Assembly: GCF_002916655.1 (NCBI RefSeq)
Contig: NZ_PPSM01000005.1
Coordinates: forward strand, 1 to 64,000
Length of the DNA: 64,000 bases
Source of the DNA: Novosphingobium sp. HII-3
GTDB taxonomy: Bacteria; Pseudomonadota; Alphaproteobacteria; Sphingomonadales; Sphingomonadaceae
Direction: 5' to 3'
Shown: in pieces, positions 8,103 to 16,152 of the stretch
How positions within the stretch are numbered: the first letter of the stretch is position 1
Layout: each line of letters starts with the position of its first letter
Position numbers and translations under genes: made by a program
The notes under the pieces: generated by a model
What the model saw: only the letters and a program-made list of their open reading frames with translations
The model's database searches: none
What the model was told of the DNA's origin: nothing

Positions 8103-8795
8103 ATGGTTCCCTTTTCGTTCTGCTCAGAGGAGATGCGGCTCGTCGATGAAGGCAGCCGAGGCCCCAGCGCGCTGTTCTGGCCGCGTGAGCAGGCCCTCCT
8201 TGTTGCGGACCTGCACCTTGAGAAAGCCAGCTTCTTTGCCCGCACAGGGCAGATGCTGCCACCCTACGACACGCGCGAAACGCTGGAGCGCGTCGCCTCC
8301 GCCATCCGTGTGACGGGGGCCCGCCGCGTCTTTGCGCTGGGAGACAACTTCCATGACAGCAAGGGACCGGCGCGGCTTGAACCGCACGCTGCTGGCATGC
8401 TCTCCGCTCTGACGCGGGCGCTCGACTGGGTGTGGATCACCGGCAACCACGATCCTCATCTCGGTGCCGAAGCCGGGGGAACACGGGTGGAGGAGATGGC
8501 CGTGAACGGGCTGATGCTGCGTCATCAGGCGCTGCCCGGCACGCGCGAAGCCGAAGTCTCCGGCCATTTCCATCCCCGCCTCGTGGTTGAAGCGCGCGGG
8601 AGACGGATCGCTCGCCCCTGTGCCGTTCGCAGCGAGAACCGGCTCATCCTTCCTGCGTTCGGCGCCCTGACCGGCGGAATGAATGCCGGCGATTCGGCCA
8701 TCCTATCGGCCCTTCAGCCTGCCGACGCAATCGAAGCGCTCGTGCCGGCACGTGGCCAGCTGGTTCGCTATCCGCTCTGGCGTAAAGCGGCCTGA
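8103..8795 (+). CDS. pdeM: PdeM-like metallophosphoesterase (ligase-associated DNA repair endonuclease family)
   Basis: The 230-residue protein is a calcineurin-type metallophosphoesterase. Metal ligand motifs appear in order: VADLHLEK (DxH), LGDNFHD (GDxxxD-like), GNHDPH, and GHFHP near residue 145. This set and the length match the PdeM family, which elsewhere sits with an ATP-dependent DNA ligase, a ligase-associated helicase and a LigD-like exonuclease. None of those partners is nearby here. The start at 8103 has GGGA upstream. An upstream in-frame ATG at 8022 would add 27 basic residues and overlap the hemF leader. It probably acts on phosphodiesters or DNA ends. The exact role is unknown. 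Confidence 0.8.
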   Translation: MVPFSFCSEEMRLVDEGSRGPSALFWPREQALLVADLHLEKASFFARTGQMLPPYDTRETLERVASAIRVTGARRVFALGDNFHDSKGPARLEPHAAGMLSALTRALDWVWITGNHDPHLGAEAGGTRVEEMAVNGLMLRHQALPGTREAEVSGHFHPRLVVEARGRRIARPCAVRSENRLILPAFGALTGGMNAGDSAILSALQPADAIEALVPARGQLVRYPLWRKAA

Positions 8796-8838
8796 AGGCC
8801 TATATAGCGCCCGTGGCCGCACCCTCGGCCGGGGCATC

Positions 8839-8886
8839 ATGCGAATCGTGACGAAATCCTGCTTTGCGCGGGACGCCGATTCGCAT
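8839..8886 (+). repeat. 10-base inverted repeat in the infC leader region
   Basis: ATGCGAATCG (8839-8848) and CGATTCGCAT (8877-8886) are perfect reverse complements separated by 28 bases, 53 bases before the inferred infC start. In RNA this would form a stem with a large loop. As DNA it could be an operator. TTGCGC and TAATGA, 17 bases apart, overlap its right arm and could be a promoter. Nothing else is seen between pdeM and infC. Confidence 0.5.
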
Positions 8887-8926
8887 TAATGACCGCCGAA
8901 TTCAGCCACGTCGACAGTAACGACTC

Positions 8927-8941
8927 AGGAGAACGCTTATA
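8927..8941 (+). promoter_or_regulatory. Shine-Dalgarno that selects an AUA start for infC
   Basis: AGGAG at 8927-8931 lies seven bases before ATA at 8939-8941, which is in frame with the IF3 coding sequence. The first ATG in the frame (8960) is 28 bases from this site and has no ribosome-binding site of its own. Rare initiators on infC are known from enterobacteria (AUU) and serve autoregulation by IF3. Confidence 0.6.
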
Positions 8942-9481
8942 GCACCCCCACCCCGGCGCATGATGACGCCACCGGTCAAGAGTGGACCGCGCTACAATAA
9001 CATGATCCAGTCGGACAAGGTCCGCGTCATCGACCAGGATGGCGAAAATCTGGGCGTCATGTACACGCGCCAGGCTATCGAGCAGGCTGCGGATGTGGGT
9101 CTGGATCTCGTTGAGGTTTCCCCGAACGCGGATCCGCCGGTGTGCAAGTTCCTCGATGTGGGCAAGTACCGGTACGAGGCTCAGAAGAAGGCCAACGCCG
9201 CACGAAAGACGCAGAAGACGCAGGAGATCAAGGAGATCAAGATGCGTCCGAACATCGATGACCATGACTACGACACCAAGATGCGCAACGTCGTGCGCTT
9301 CATCGGTGACGGTGACAAGGTCAAGGTGACGCTGCGCTTCCGCGGCCGCGAACTTTCGCACCAGCAGCTGGGAATGGACCTGCTGCGCCGCGTCCAGCAG
9401 GACGTCGAGGAAGTGGCGAAGGTCGAAGCCTACCCGCGCATGGAAGGCCGCCAGATGCTGATGGTGCTGGCGCCGAAGTAA
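8939..9481 (+). CDS. infC: Translation initiation factor IF-3, probable AUA start
   Basis: IF3 binds the 30S subunit, prevents premature 50S joining and proofreads start-codon choice. The N-domain block [20 protein letters not shown], the Lys-rich linker ([26 protein letters not shown]) and the C-domain ([31 protein letters not shown]) are all present. Reading from ATA at 8939 adds Met-Ala-Pro-Pro-Pro-Arg-Arg and gives 180 residues. The first ATG (8960) gives 173. The AUA start is inferred from the AGGAG seven bases upstream. A strong intrinsic terminator follows. The usual downstream rpmI-rplT genes are absent, so infC is monocistronic here. Confidence 0.93.
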   Translation: MAPPPRRMMTPPVKSGPRYNNMIQSDKVRVIDQDGENLGVMYTRQAIEQAADVGLDLVEVSPNADPPVCKFLDVGKYRYEAQKKANAARKTQKTQEIKEIKMRPNIDDHDYDTKMRNVVRFIGDGDKVKVTLRFRGRELSHQQLGMDLLRRVQQDVEEVAKVEAYPRMEGRQMLMVLAPK

Positions 9482-9507
9482 GCGCCGCCGTCCGGAGCTG
9501 ACGAAAC

Positions 9508-9546
9508 ACAAAGGGCGTGGCCGATGGCCGCGCCCTTTGTCGTTTC
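9508..9546 (+). terminator. Intrinsic terminator after infC
   Basis: Ten-base arms ACAAAGGGCG (9508-9517) and CGCCCTTTGT (9531-9540), extended by an inner GGCC/GGCC pair around a GAT loop, are followed by CGTTT. It lies between the convergent infC and J-domain genes and may serve both strands, since A-rich sequence (GAAACA) also precedes the stem. Confidence 0.85.
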
Positions 9547-9572
9547 AACTCACGATGGCGTCAAAATGCCGA

Positions 9573-10106
9573 TCAGCCCCGCCATTCCCGGCGCTCCTCC
9601 GCCGCGCGCAGGACTTCGTAGGCAAGTTGGTAGGTCTGGAACGCCTTGGCGGCTTCGGGATCGTTAGGCCGAACATCGGGGTGGACCTCCTTGGCGCGGC
9701 TGCGCCAGGCCTTGCGCACGGCATCGAAATCGGCATCGGGATCGAGCCCAAGAGCTTCGAGAGCCCGCAATTCGTCCCTGCTGCGGGTCCCGTCTCCGGA
9801 ACCGGCCCATCCATAGTGCGCCGATTCGCGAAAGCCGGAGGCTTCGGAACGTTCGCTCGCCTCGCGTTCGGCGGCTTCCTCCGCGTCAAGACCGGCGAAG
9901 TAATCCCACCCCGCGTTGTATTCGGCGGCGTGGCGCTGGCAGAACATCCAGCGGTCGGGGCTGTTGGGGCTTTTGGGCGCGGGGCAGTTCCCGGGCTCGG
10001 AACAGCCGTGGCGATCGCACAGGCGCACCTGTGCCGCTTCGCGCGAACTGCCATAGCCGCGCCAGCGTGGGAACCCCCAGTCAGTGGATCGGCGTGCGCG
10101 GCTCAT
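9573..10106 (-). CDS. C-terminal J-domain protein with a Cys/His cluster
   Basis: The 177-residue protein ends in a J-domain (about residues 115-177) with the diagnostic HPD at residues 142-144, so it should stimulate a DnaK-type chaperone. Unlike classical DnaJ the J-domain is last. The N-terminal half holds a cluster of Cys30, His33, Cys35, Cys41, Cys56 and His59 that could bind zinc, then an acidic, Ala/Glu-rich linker (residues 70-95). Short J-proteins of this layout are common in alphaproteobacteria, and their client is unknown. It is transcribed toward infC and upstream of nothing on its own strand. Confidence 0.85.
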   Translation of the reverse strand: MSRARRSTDWGFPRWRGYGSSREAAQVRLCDRHGCSEPGNCPAPKSPNSPDRWMFCQRHAAEYNAGWDYFAGLDAEEAAEREASERSEASGFRESAHYGWAGSGDGTRSRDELRALEALGLDPDADFDAVRKAWRSRAKEVHPDVRPNDPEAAKAFQTYQLAYEVLRAAEERREWRG

Positions 10107-10172
10107 CAGATGAGCGATATGCTCCGAACGCCCTGCGATTCAAGCCTTGGGAAGGGAAATATCATACTGTTC

Positions 10173-10198
10173 GGAAAGAACCCGGCGGCCCGCCGGGT
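10173..10198 (-). terminator. Intrinsic terminator of the tol-pal operon
   Basis: Arms ACCCGGCG (10180-10187) and CGCCGGGT (10191-10198) with a three-base loop are followed on the minus strand by TTCTTTCC (10179-10172). It stands 13 bases past the pal stop codon. Confidence 0.8.
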
Positions 10199-10210
10199 CC
10201 TCCTCGTTCC

Positions 10211-10750
10211 TCAATCGATGGTGACGGTCACAGCGCGGCGGTTCTGGGCCCACGACTGTTCGTCGGAGCCGAGAGCGATCGGGCGCTCCTTGCCGTAGCT
10301 TACGGTGGTGACGCGAGCAGGATCGATGCCGAGGCTGACCAGGTAGTTCTTGGCGGCATTGGCGCGGCGTTCACCCAGCGCGATGTTGTATTCGCGGGTT
10401 CCGCGTTCGTCGCAGTGGCCTTCGATGGTGACGCGCTTGGCCGAATACTGCTGCAGCCACTGCGCCTGCTTCGTGAGCGCTGCCTGATCTTCCGCGTCGA
10501 TGTCCGTCCGGTCGAGGCCGAAGTAGATCGTATCCGAGCCCATCATCTTCGCGACGAAGTCGGCCTGGCTTCCGGGCTGCGCACCATAGCTGTCGGTCGG
10601 ACCGGTCGGAGCGGCGGTGGCCGAACCCGGATCGGGCGGCAGCTGCGCAGGAGCTTTCTTGCCGCACCCGGACAGCGCCAAGGCGCCGGCTGCGACGAGC
10701 GCGACCGCGCCCGTGCGGCTTACGCGCAGAGTGGAGAGGAAAGAAGGCAT
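10211..10750 (-). CDS. pal: Peptidoglycan-associated lipoprotein Pal
   Basis: Pal anchors the outer membrane to peptidoglycan and is the outer-membrane partner of TolB. The 179-residue precursor has a signal peptide and lipobox LSGC (Cys near residue 29), a Pro/Ala-rich linker, and an OmpA-like domain. That domain contains IYFGLDRTDID, the diaminopimelate-binding pattern IEGHCDERGTREYNIALGERRA, and a terminal RRAVTVTID. GGAG lies eight bases before ATG. It is the last gene of the tol operon. The 154-base gap from tolB is large enough for an additional promoter, and the operon terminator follows. Confidence 0.96.
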   Translation of the reverse strand: MPSFLSTLRVSRTGAVALVAAGALALSGCGKKAPAQLPPDPGSATAAPTGPTDSYGAQPGSQADFVAKMMGSDTIYFGLDRTDIDAEDQAALTKQAQWLQQYSAKRVTIEGHCDERGTREYNIALGERRANAAKNYLVSLGIDPARVTTVSYGKERPIALGSDEQSWAQNRRAVTVTID

Positions 10751-10904
10751 CGGCAGACTCCTATGCAGCTCGCCCCGGAAATGGGCGGCATGGTAATTTG
10801 GTTCCGTTCAATTTCCTACACAAGCAAGATGAACGCTGCGCAACCCGGCACACCCGGTCGGGTCTGGAGAATCCAGGCTGCACGTACGCGTCTCATCTCC
10901 GGCT

Positions 10905-12272
10905 TCAGGGGCGAACCGGCCCCCATGCGGGGTCCGATGCACCAACCGGAGTGGGCAGCTTGCGCTCGTTTCGGCCGGTGAGGTCCACCTGCCAGATCGA
11001 CGCCAGGCCGGAGCGCTGTTCCGTACGGAAGAACTGCACGATGCGGCCGTTGGGGGACCAGGTCGGAGCTTCGTCCTGCCAGGAGTTGGTCAGATGGCGC
11101 ATGCCGCCCCCGCCAGGCGTCATCACCGCGACGCGCAGGTTCCCGGCGATGTGCGTGAAGGCGATCTGGTCACCGCGCGGGCTCCACTCCGGCGTGGCCG
11201 CACGGCCTCCGAAGAAGCTGATGCGCCGCTGGTTGGATCCGTCCGCATTCATGACGTAGATCTGCTGGCTGCCCGATCGATCGCTTTCGAAGACGATCTG
11301 CGAGCCATCGGGCGAATAGCTTCCGCCGATGTTGATACCGGGCCCATTGGTCAGACGCTGCGGGGTGCCGCCGCCCGCCGACGAGATGCGGTAGATGTCC
11401 GTCGTACCGCCCTTCGCCACTGAATAGAGCACCCATTTGCCATCCGGCGACCAACGTGGTGCAAGGGTCGGAGCGCCGGTGCGGGCGATGAGCGTCTGCC
11501 GGTCAGTCGCCAGATCGTACGCGTAGATGCTCGGCTGTCCGTTGAGATAGGACAGGTAGAGGATCTTGCTGTAGTCCGGCGAGTAGCGCGGCGTCAGCGC
11601 CATGGACTGCCCACTGGTGAGATAGCGATGGTTCGCGCCGTCGGAATCCATGATCGCGAGGCGCTTCATGCGGCGGTCCTTGGGACCGGTTTCAGCGATG
11701 TAGGCGATCTTGGAATCGAAGAACGGACTTTCTCCGGACAGGCGGGAATAGACCATGTCGGCACACTTGTGCGCCGCGCGGCGCCAGTCGGAAGGCGGCA
11801 CCTGCCAGCCACCCTTCACCAGCTGCTGCTTGAGCTGCACGTCATAGAGATAGCAGCCAACGGTTAGATTGCCGTCGCCGCCGGCCCGCACATAGCCCTG
11901 CACGAGCATGTCGGCCCCGCGAGACACCCAGGGTGCATAGTCCGGTGACTGAACCTGCGGATAAGACGGCTGCGGAAGGCCGTCCGGCCCCGAGGGCTTG
12001 AAGAGACCGTTGTTCTTGAGGTCACCGGCAACCACTTGCGCCAGGGCGCGGCCGAGCTGCACGGTCGAGCCGGCATTTGTCCGGGTCGGCACATCCGCAT
12101 CGGTGGCGAAGGTCGTGATGGCAATGCCGAGATCCTGCCACTCGCTCTCGTCGGAGACGGTGACCTCGAGGCCACCCTCCGTCTGAGGCTCGACCGGGGT
12201 CGGCACCTGCGCGGCAACCCCACTTGCGGCGGACAGCAGCAGACCAAGTGCGAGGATGCGGGTTATCTTCAT
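10905..12272 (-). CDS. tolB: Tol-Pal system protein TolB
   Basis: TolB is the periplasmic beta-propeller that shuttles between Pal and TolA. The 455-residue precursor has a signal peptide cleaved after about GVAAQ (residue 22), an N-terminal domain with ITTFATDAD, and then WD40-like/TolB propeller repeats marked by PRYSPDYSKILYLS, PRWSPDGKWVLYS, GSYSPDGSQIVFESD, PEWSPRGDQIAFTH and PTWSPNGRIVQFF. Its ATG overlaps the tolA stop by four bases, so translation is probably coupled. Confidence 0.96.
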   Translation of the reverse strand: MKITRILALGLLLSAASGVAAQVPTPVEPQTEGGLEVTVSDESEWQDLGIAITTFATDADVPTRTNAGSTVQLGRALAQVVAGDLKNNGLFKPSGPDGLPQPSYPQVQSPDYAPWVSRGADMLVQGYVRAGGDGNLTVGCYLYDVQLKQQLVKGGWQVPPSDWRRAAHKCADMVYSRLSGESPFFDSKIAYIAETGPKDRRMKRLAIMDSDGANHRYLTSGQSMALTPRYSPDYSKILYLSYLNGQPSIYAYDLATDRQTLIARTGAPTLAPRWSPDGKWVLYSVAKGGTTDIYRISSAGGGTPQRLTNGPGINIGGSYSPDGSQIVFESDRSGSQQIYVMNADGSNQRRISFFGGRAATPEWSPRGDQIAFTHIAGNLRVAVMTPGGGGMRHLTNSWQDEAPTWSPNGRIVQFFRTEQRSGLASIWQVDLTGRNERKLPTPVGASDPAWGPVRP

Positions 12273-13318
12273 TGCGATAGCCTTCTGTCAAAGTTTGTCG
12301 TGACGACCTTCCAGCCCTCGTAAAGGTCGTCGGGCAAGCTGAAGGGAGCGGCCAGCCGGACTGCGCGAACGGCCTGCTCCTGGTGACGCGTCACCTGTGC
12401 CTGGTTCGTGGCGTTCTGCCCCGTCGTGCTTACCACCTGCGGCGCACCGGCCAGGCTGCCATCACGATTGAGCCGGAAGCGCACCTTCGTCACCAGCAGT
12501 TCCACGTCGGCGCCTTGTGGCGCCTGCCAGTGCGGCTTGAGCTGCCGATTGATCGCCGCGCCAAGAGCCGAGCGGGCCTGCGCGCCGATCTGGGCAGCGG
12601 GCGTTCCCGTCTGCCGCGTGGCAGTGGCTCCCGGCGTTCCGTTCTTGAAGGCATCGTCGAAGGCACTGCTTCCTGCCTTCTTCGGCGCGGCAGTGGCCTT
12701 GGAAGCCGACGCGCCGCTGCTGCCGGAAGCGGGCTTCGCGGCCGGCTTGGCCGCAGGCTTGGCTGCGGACGGCTTAGTCGCAGGCTTGGCCGCAGGCTTC
12801 GCGGTCGTCTTCTTGCTGACGATGTCGTCGATCGCGCTGGTCTTGCGCGAGGGCGAAGGCTTTGGTGCAGGTTTCGGCTTTGGCTTCGGCACGGGCTTGG
12901 GAGTTGACTTCGGCTGCGGCTTCGGCGCGGGCTTGGGAACTGCCTTCGGAGTGGGCCGCGGCTCCGGCTTCGGCGCGGGCTCCGGACGCGGCTTCTCGGT
13001 CACACGAGGTGCAGGCGCCGAGGCGGGCGCGGGTTCCGGATCCGCGACGGGCGCAGGTGCAGGCTCCGGCGGAGCGGCGGCAGCGGGCGGTGCCGGCTCG
13101 CCCTGCTCCGGTCCGGCGTCAGGCGCCGCCTTGCCGGGGTCGGGCGCGGTCGAGGTCATCCCCACCTGATCGCTGATGGTCACGGCGATACGCTCTGGCG
13201 GCTTCACCACGTCATTCGAGCGCGGGCTGAACAGGATCGCGCCCAGCACCGCCAGATGCAGTGCCACGGCAACGGCCAGGCCGACCCCTTCATCCTTGCG
13301 CAATCCCAGTGCAGCCAT
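12269..13318 (-). CDS. tolA: TolA-like envelope protein with long Pro/Lys/Ala repeats
   Basis: TolA links the inner-membrane TolQR motor to TolB-Pal. The 349-residue protein has one N-terminal membrane helix (GVGLAVAVALHLAVLGAILF, residues 11-30). A very long low-complexity region follows (about 65-235) rich in EPAPAP, PKPEPRP, PKPKPKP and AAKPA repeats. The folded C-terminal domain carries LGAAINRQLKPHW and ELLVTKVRFRLNRDGSL. The N-terminus lacks the classical enterobacterial SHLS motif but fills the same place in the operon. Enterobacterial TolA has an Ala/Lys helical spacer, whereas this one would be extended polyproline-like. Position between tolR and tolB makes the identity firm. Confidence 0.9.
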   Translation of the reverse strand: MAALGLRKDEGVGLAVAVALHLAVLGAILFSPRSNDVVKPPERIAVTISDQVGMTSTAPDPGKAAPDAGPEQGEPAPPAAAAPPEPAPAPVADPEPAPASAPAPRVTEKPRPEPAPKPEPRPTPKAVPKPAPKPQPKSTPKPVPKPKPKPAPKPSPSRKTSAIDDIVSKKTTAKPAAKPATKPSAAKPAAKPAAKPASGSSGASASKATAAPKKAGSSAFDDAFKNGTPGATATRQTGTPAAQIGAQARSALGAAINRQLKPHWQAPQGADVELLVTKVRFRLNRDGSLAGAPQVVSTTGQNATNQAQVTRHQEQAVRAVRLAAPFSLPDDLYEGWKVVTTNFDRRLSQ

Positions 13319-13342
13319 CAGCCGGAACCTAGCCTGAGCGCC

Positions 13343-13785
<443 letters not shown>

Positions 13786-13786
<1 letters not shown>

Positions 13787-14493
13787 CAGCGCTGCTCCAG
13801 CTGACGCGTCAGGGCGGCGTGCAGGTGGTCCGCGAACCGCTGCAGGCGGGCCTCGAAGCCATTAACGCGATGCGAGAAGCGGTTGTAGGCGATCACTGCG
13901 GGAATAGCGGCGAAGAGGCCGATTGCGGTTGCAAACAGCGCCTCGGAGATACCCGGCGCCACGACAGCCAGGGACGAGTTCTGCTGCTGACCGATCTGGA
14001 AGAAGCTGTTCATGATGCCCCAGACCGTACCGAACAGACCCACGAAAGGGGCGACCGAGCCGACTGTGGCGAGAAAGTTCAGGCGGTCCGACAGCTTGTC
14101 GGCCTCTTCGCCCACGGCCGAGTTCATGACGCCGGCGATGCGCTGGCGGGCGCCCTCAAGGTCGATGTTGGCCGCCGCGTTGAGCTTGAATTCTCCAAGC
14201 CCGGCACCGGCGACCTTGCCCATCGGCACGTCGCCACGACGGCGTTCCTTCTGGTAGACATCGAAGTTTTGCGCCTCCCAGAACCCTTCCTCGTACTCGT
14301 CGCAACGGCGGTTCACGGCACCCATGCGAAGGGTGAAGGTGACGATGATCATCCACACCCAGACACTGGCCAGAACCAGCCCGGCCATGATCGCCTGAAC
14401 GACGATATCGGCGTCGAGAAACAGCTTAACCGGATTGAGATGGTCATTGTCGCCGGCGAAACTGATAGTCGAGGCAAGCAGATCGAGCGTCAT
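13786..14493 (-). CDS. tolQ: TolQ (MotA/TolQ/ExbB proton channel family)
   Basis: TolQ, the 235-residue pentameric stator, has three membrane helices: near residues 25-48 (VVQAIMAGLVLASVWVWMIIVT), 140-160 (TVGSVAPFVGLFGTVWGIMNSF) and 175-200 (GISEALFATAIGLFAAIPAVIAYN). The second and third carry the conserved polar residues that line the proton path. It starts four bases inside the end of ybgC (ATGA overlap). Confidence 0.96.
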
Positions 14494-15002
14494 TCTGGTC
14501 CTTCCGGGGCCGGATTGGCGATGGGAACAAGTGAGGTAAAAGCCTGTTGCCAGGCTTCAGGTTGTCGGCGTGGTCGTCCTTCAGGGCTGATGAACCCTAC
14601 CTTTACGAGCCCTTCGCAAAGCCGAACGCCGTCGCGCAGCGCGACCTGCCGCAGGGTGCAGGCAACCCGCCCGACGGTGAAGGCGCTCGTCTCGATGACG
14701 ATCGTATCGCCCAGTCGTGCGGGAGCCAGGTAACGCAGGTTCGCCTCGGCTACGGTGTACAGGCCGGTACCTGCCTCAAGCGCGGCCCGCTGGTCTATGC
14801 CAAGGACGTCGAGGAGATCCGATCGTGCCCGCTCGAACCATCGAAGATAATTGGCGTGGTACACCACTCCGCCGGCGTCGGTGTCCTCGTAGAACACGCG
14901 CAAAGCATAATGGTGCACGTCGCCGGCGATCACGCCGGATGCGGGCGCGGGTAAGGAGGCTGGTGCGTCCATCATGCCCGGATGTGTAACGGCAGGGCAC
15001 AT
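14490..15002 (-). CDS. ybgC: YbgC-type acyl-CoA thioesterase
   Basis: This hot-dog-fold thioesterase is the customary first gene of tol-pal operons. The catalytic motif is VFYEDTDAGGVVYHANYLRWFERAR (Asp of YEDTDAGG). It acts on acyl-CoA or acyl-ACP in the cytoplasm and has been linked to phospholipid metabolism in other bacteria. ATG at 15002 gives 170 residues. ATGs at 14975 and 14972 would give about 160, and neither choice has a convincing ribosome-binding site. The operon promoter should lie in the 75 bases between this gene and the HIT gene stop at 15078. Confidence 0.92.
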   Translation of the reverse strand: MCPAVTHPGMMDAPASLPAPASGVIAGDVHHYALRVFYEDTDAGGVVYHANYLRWFERARSDLLDVLGIDQRAALEAGTGLYTVAEANLRYLAPARLGDTIVIETSAFTVGRVACTLRQVALRDGVRLCEGLVKVGFISPEGRPRRQPEAWQQAFTSLVPIANPAPEGPE

Positions 15003-15077
15003 GACTTCAAGCCCGCCCCACCAGTAACCACCCCCGCTACCTGTATTGCGAGGTAAATTTCCGGTGGATTGCGGCGA

Positions 15078-15455
15078 TCAGTCGGCGATCATCTGGTAGA
15101 ACTGTCGGCCGCCGAAGATATGGAAATGCAGATGGGGCACTTCCTGATGGCCGCTCGCCCCCATGTTCACCATCAGGCGATAACCGGGGCCGTCGAGCTC
15201 CAGCTGGCGCGTGACGTTGCCGACGGCGCGCATGAAGCCTGCGATCTCCGCATCGTCGGCCTTCATGGTGAAATCATCCCACGAGACATACGGCCCCTTC
15301 GGGATTACCAGCACGTGCACGGGTGCCTGCGGACGGATGTCGTTGAAGGCGAGCGCGTGATCGTCCTCGTAGACCTTGGAGCACGGCAGTTCACCGCGCA
15401 GGATCCTGGCGAAGATGTTCGTGTCGTCGTACGGCAGTGTCGGGTCGATCGGCAT
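15078..15455 (-). CDS. HIT-family nucleotide hydrolase
   Basis: The 125-residue protein carries the histidine triad HLHFHIFGG at its C-terminus and the N-terminal block DDTNIFARILRGELPCSKVYEDD typical of Hint-like HIT proteins, which hydrolyse AMP-lysine or AMP-N conjugates. ATG at 15455 is selected by GGAGAAACCG upstream. A longer open frame to 15569 overlaps hisE and is rejected. It starts 13 bases after hisE on the same strand, the common hisE-HIT pairing in alphaproteobacteria, and is the last gene of the his operon. Confidence 0.93.
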   Translation of the reverse strand: MPIDPTLPYDDTNIFARILRGELPCSKVYEDDHALAFNDIRPQAPVHVLVIPKGPYVSWDDFTMKADDAEIAGFMRAVGNVTRQLELDGPGYRLMVNMGASGHQEVPHLHFHIFGGRQFYQMIAD

Positions 15456-15468
15456 CGGTTTCTCCGGT

Positions 15469-15795
15469 TCAGTCCTTGGGGCGGGCGGCCTTTTCGGCGA
15501 TCCCGGACACTCCCTCACGGCGATCCAGTTCCGCCAGCACGTCCGCGAACGGCACACCCTTTTCGCCAAGCAGCACCATCATATGGAAAAGAAGGTCCGC
15601 CGCCTCCCCCACCAATGCCGAAGAACTGCCGGTGAGCGCGGCAATGACAGTCTCCGTCGCCTCTTCGCCCACCTTCTGCGCGATCTTCTCGACACCCTTG
15701 GCTGTCAGCTTGGCGACATAGCTGGTATCGGGGCTGGCTAATCGCCGCTCGGCGATGGTGGCTTCTAGACGCGCGAGGGTATCGGGGCTGCTCAT
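15469..15795 (-). CDS. hisE: Phosphoribosyl-ATP diphosphatase HisE
   Basis: HisE removes pyrophosphate from phosphoribosyl-ATP in step two of histidine synthesis. The 108-residue MazG-like helical protein contains YVAKLTAKGVEKIAQKVGEEATETVIAAL and LVGEAADLLFHMMVLL, with the acidic metal ligands EEATE and EAADL. It starts at the ATG at 15795. It follows the PEP-CTERM microprotein by 67 bases and precedes the HIT gene. HisI, the cyclohydrolase partner, is not in the window. Confidence 0.95.
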   Translation of the reverse strand: MSSPDTLARLEATIAERRLASPDTSYVAKLTAKGVEKIAQKVGEEATETVIAALTGSSSALVGEAADLLFHMMVLLGEKGVPFADVLAELDRREGVSGIAEKAARPKD

Positions 15796-15862
15796 GCTGG
15801 GGCAATGCGGCGGACGGGCAGCGTGGTCAAGCGCCTGCGCGCCCGAACCGTCCGCGGCGGCT

Positions 15863-16036
15863 TCAATCATCGCGCCGCTTTACCGAAAATCTGCGCCCTA
15901 TCACCACGCCTGCAACACCGATCCCCAGCAGCATGAGGCCGCTTGGCTCAGGAAGCGGGATGCCACCCGCCGCATGGGCAGGAAACGGTGGAAGCGAGGC
16001 CGCAATGATGGCGGGCAAGACCTTCAGCCGGGGCAA
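15863..16036 (-). CDS. 57-residue PEP-CTERM exported microprotein inside the his operon
   Basis: The protein consists almost only of two targeting signals. A Sec signal (MPRLKVLPAIIAASLPPFPAHA, cut after AHA) leads into a PEP-CTERM sorting tail: PLPEPSG, a hydrophobic stretch LMLLGIGVAGVVIG and a basic end RRFSVKRRDD. Such tails are processed by exosortase in bacteria that make exopolysaccharide. The start is TTG at 16036, chosen because GAAGGA lies six bases upstream. The longer frame to 16099 has no ribosome-binding site. Between signal and tail only about four residues remain, so any function must be membrane-local. It lies between hisF (116 bases) and hisE (67 bases), same strand. Confidence 0.7.
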   Translation of the reverse strand: MPRLKVLPAIIAASLPPFPAHAAGGIPLPEPSGLMLLGIGVAGVVIGRRFSVKRRDD

Positions 16037-16152
16037 TGCGAATCCTTCTGTCGGCTCAATCGCCACGTCCGCCTTCGGTGAAGAACGGCTCCGGGGCAAG
16101 CGCGCTCATGGCCGCTCCCCGGTTTCGGATTCCCGCAACGGGACGCCGTGCC

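Noticed and set aside
6209..8149. 646-codon plus-strand frame antisense to the transporter and hemF
   Set aside because: A long GC-rich antisense frame with His/Arg/Gln-rich composition. The real genes lie on the other strand with clear family motifs.
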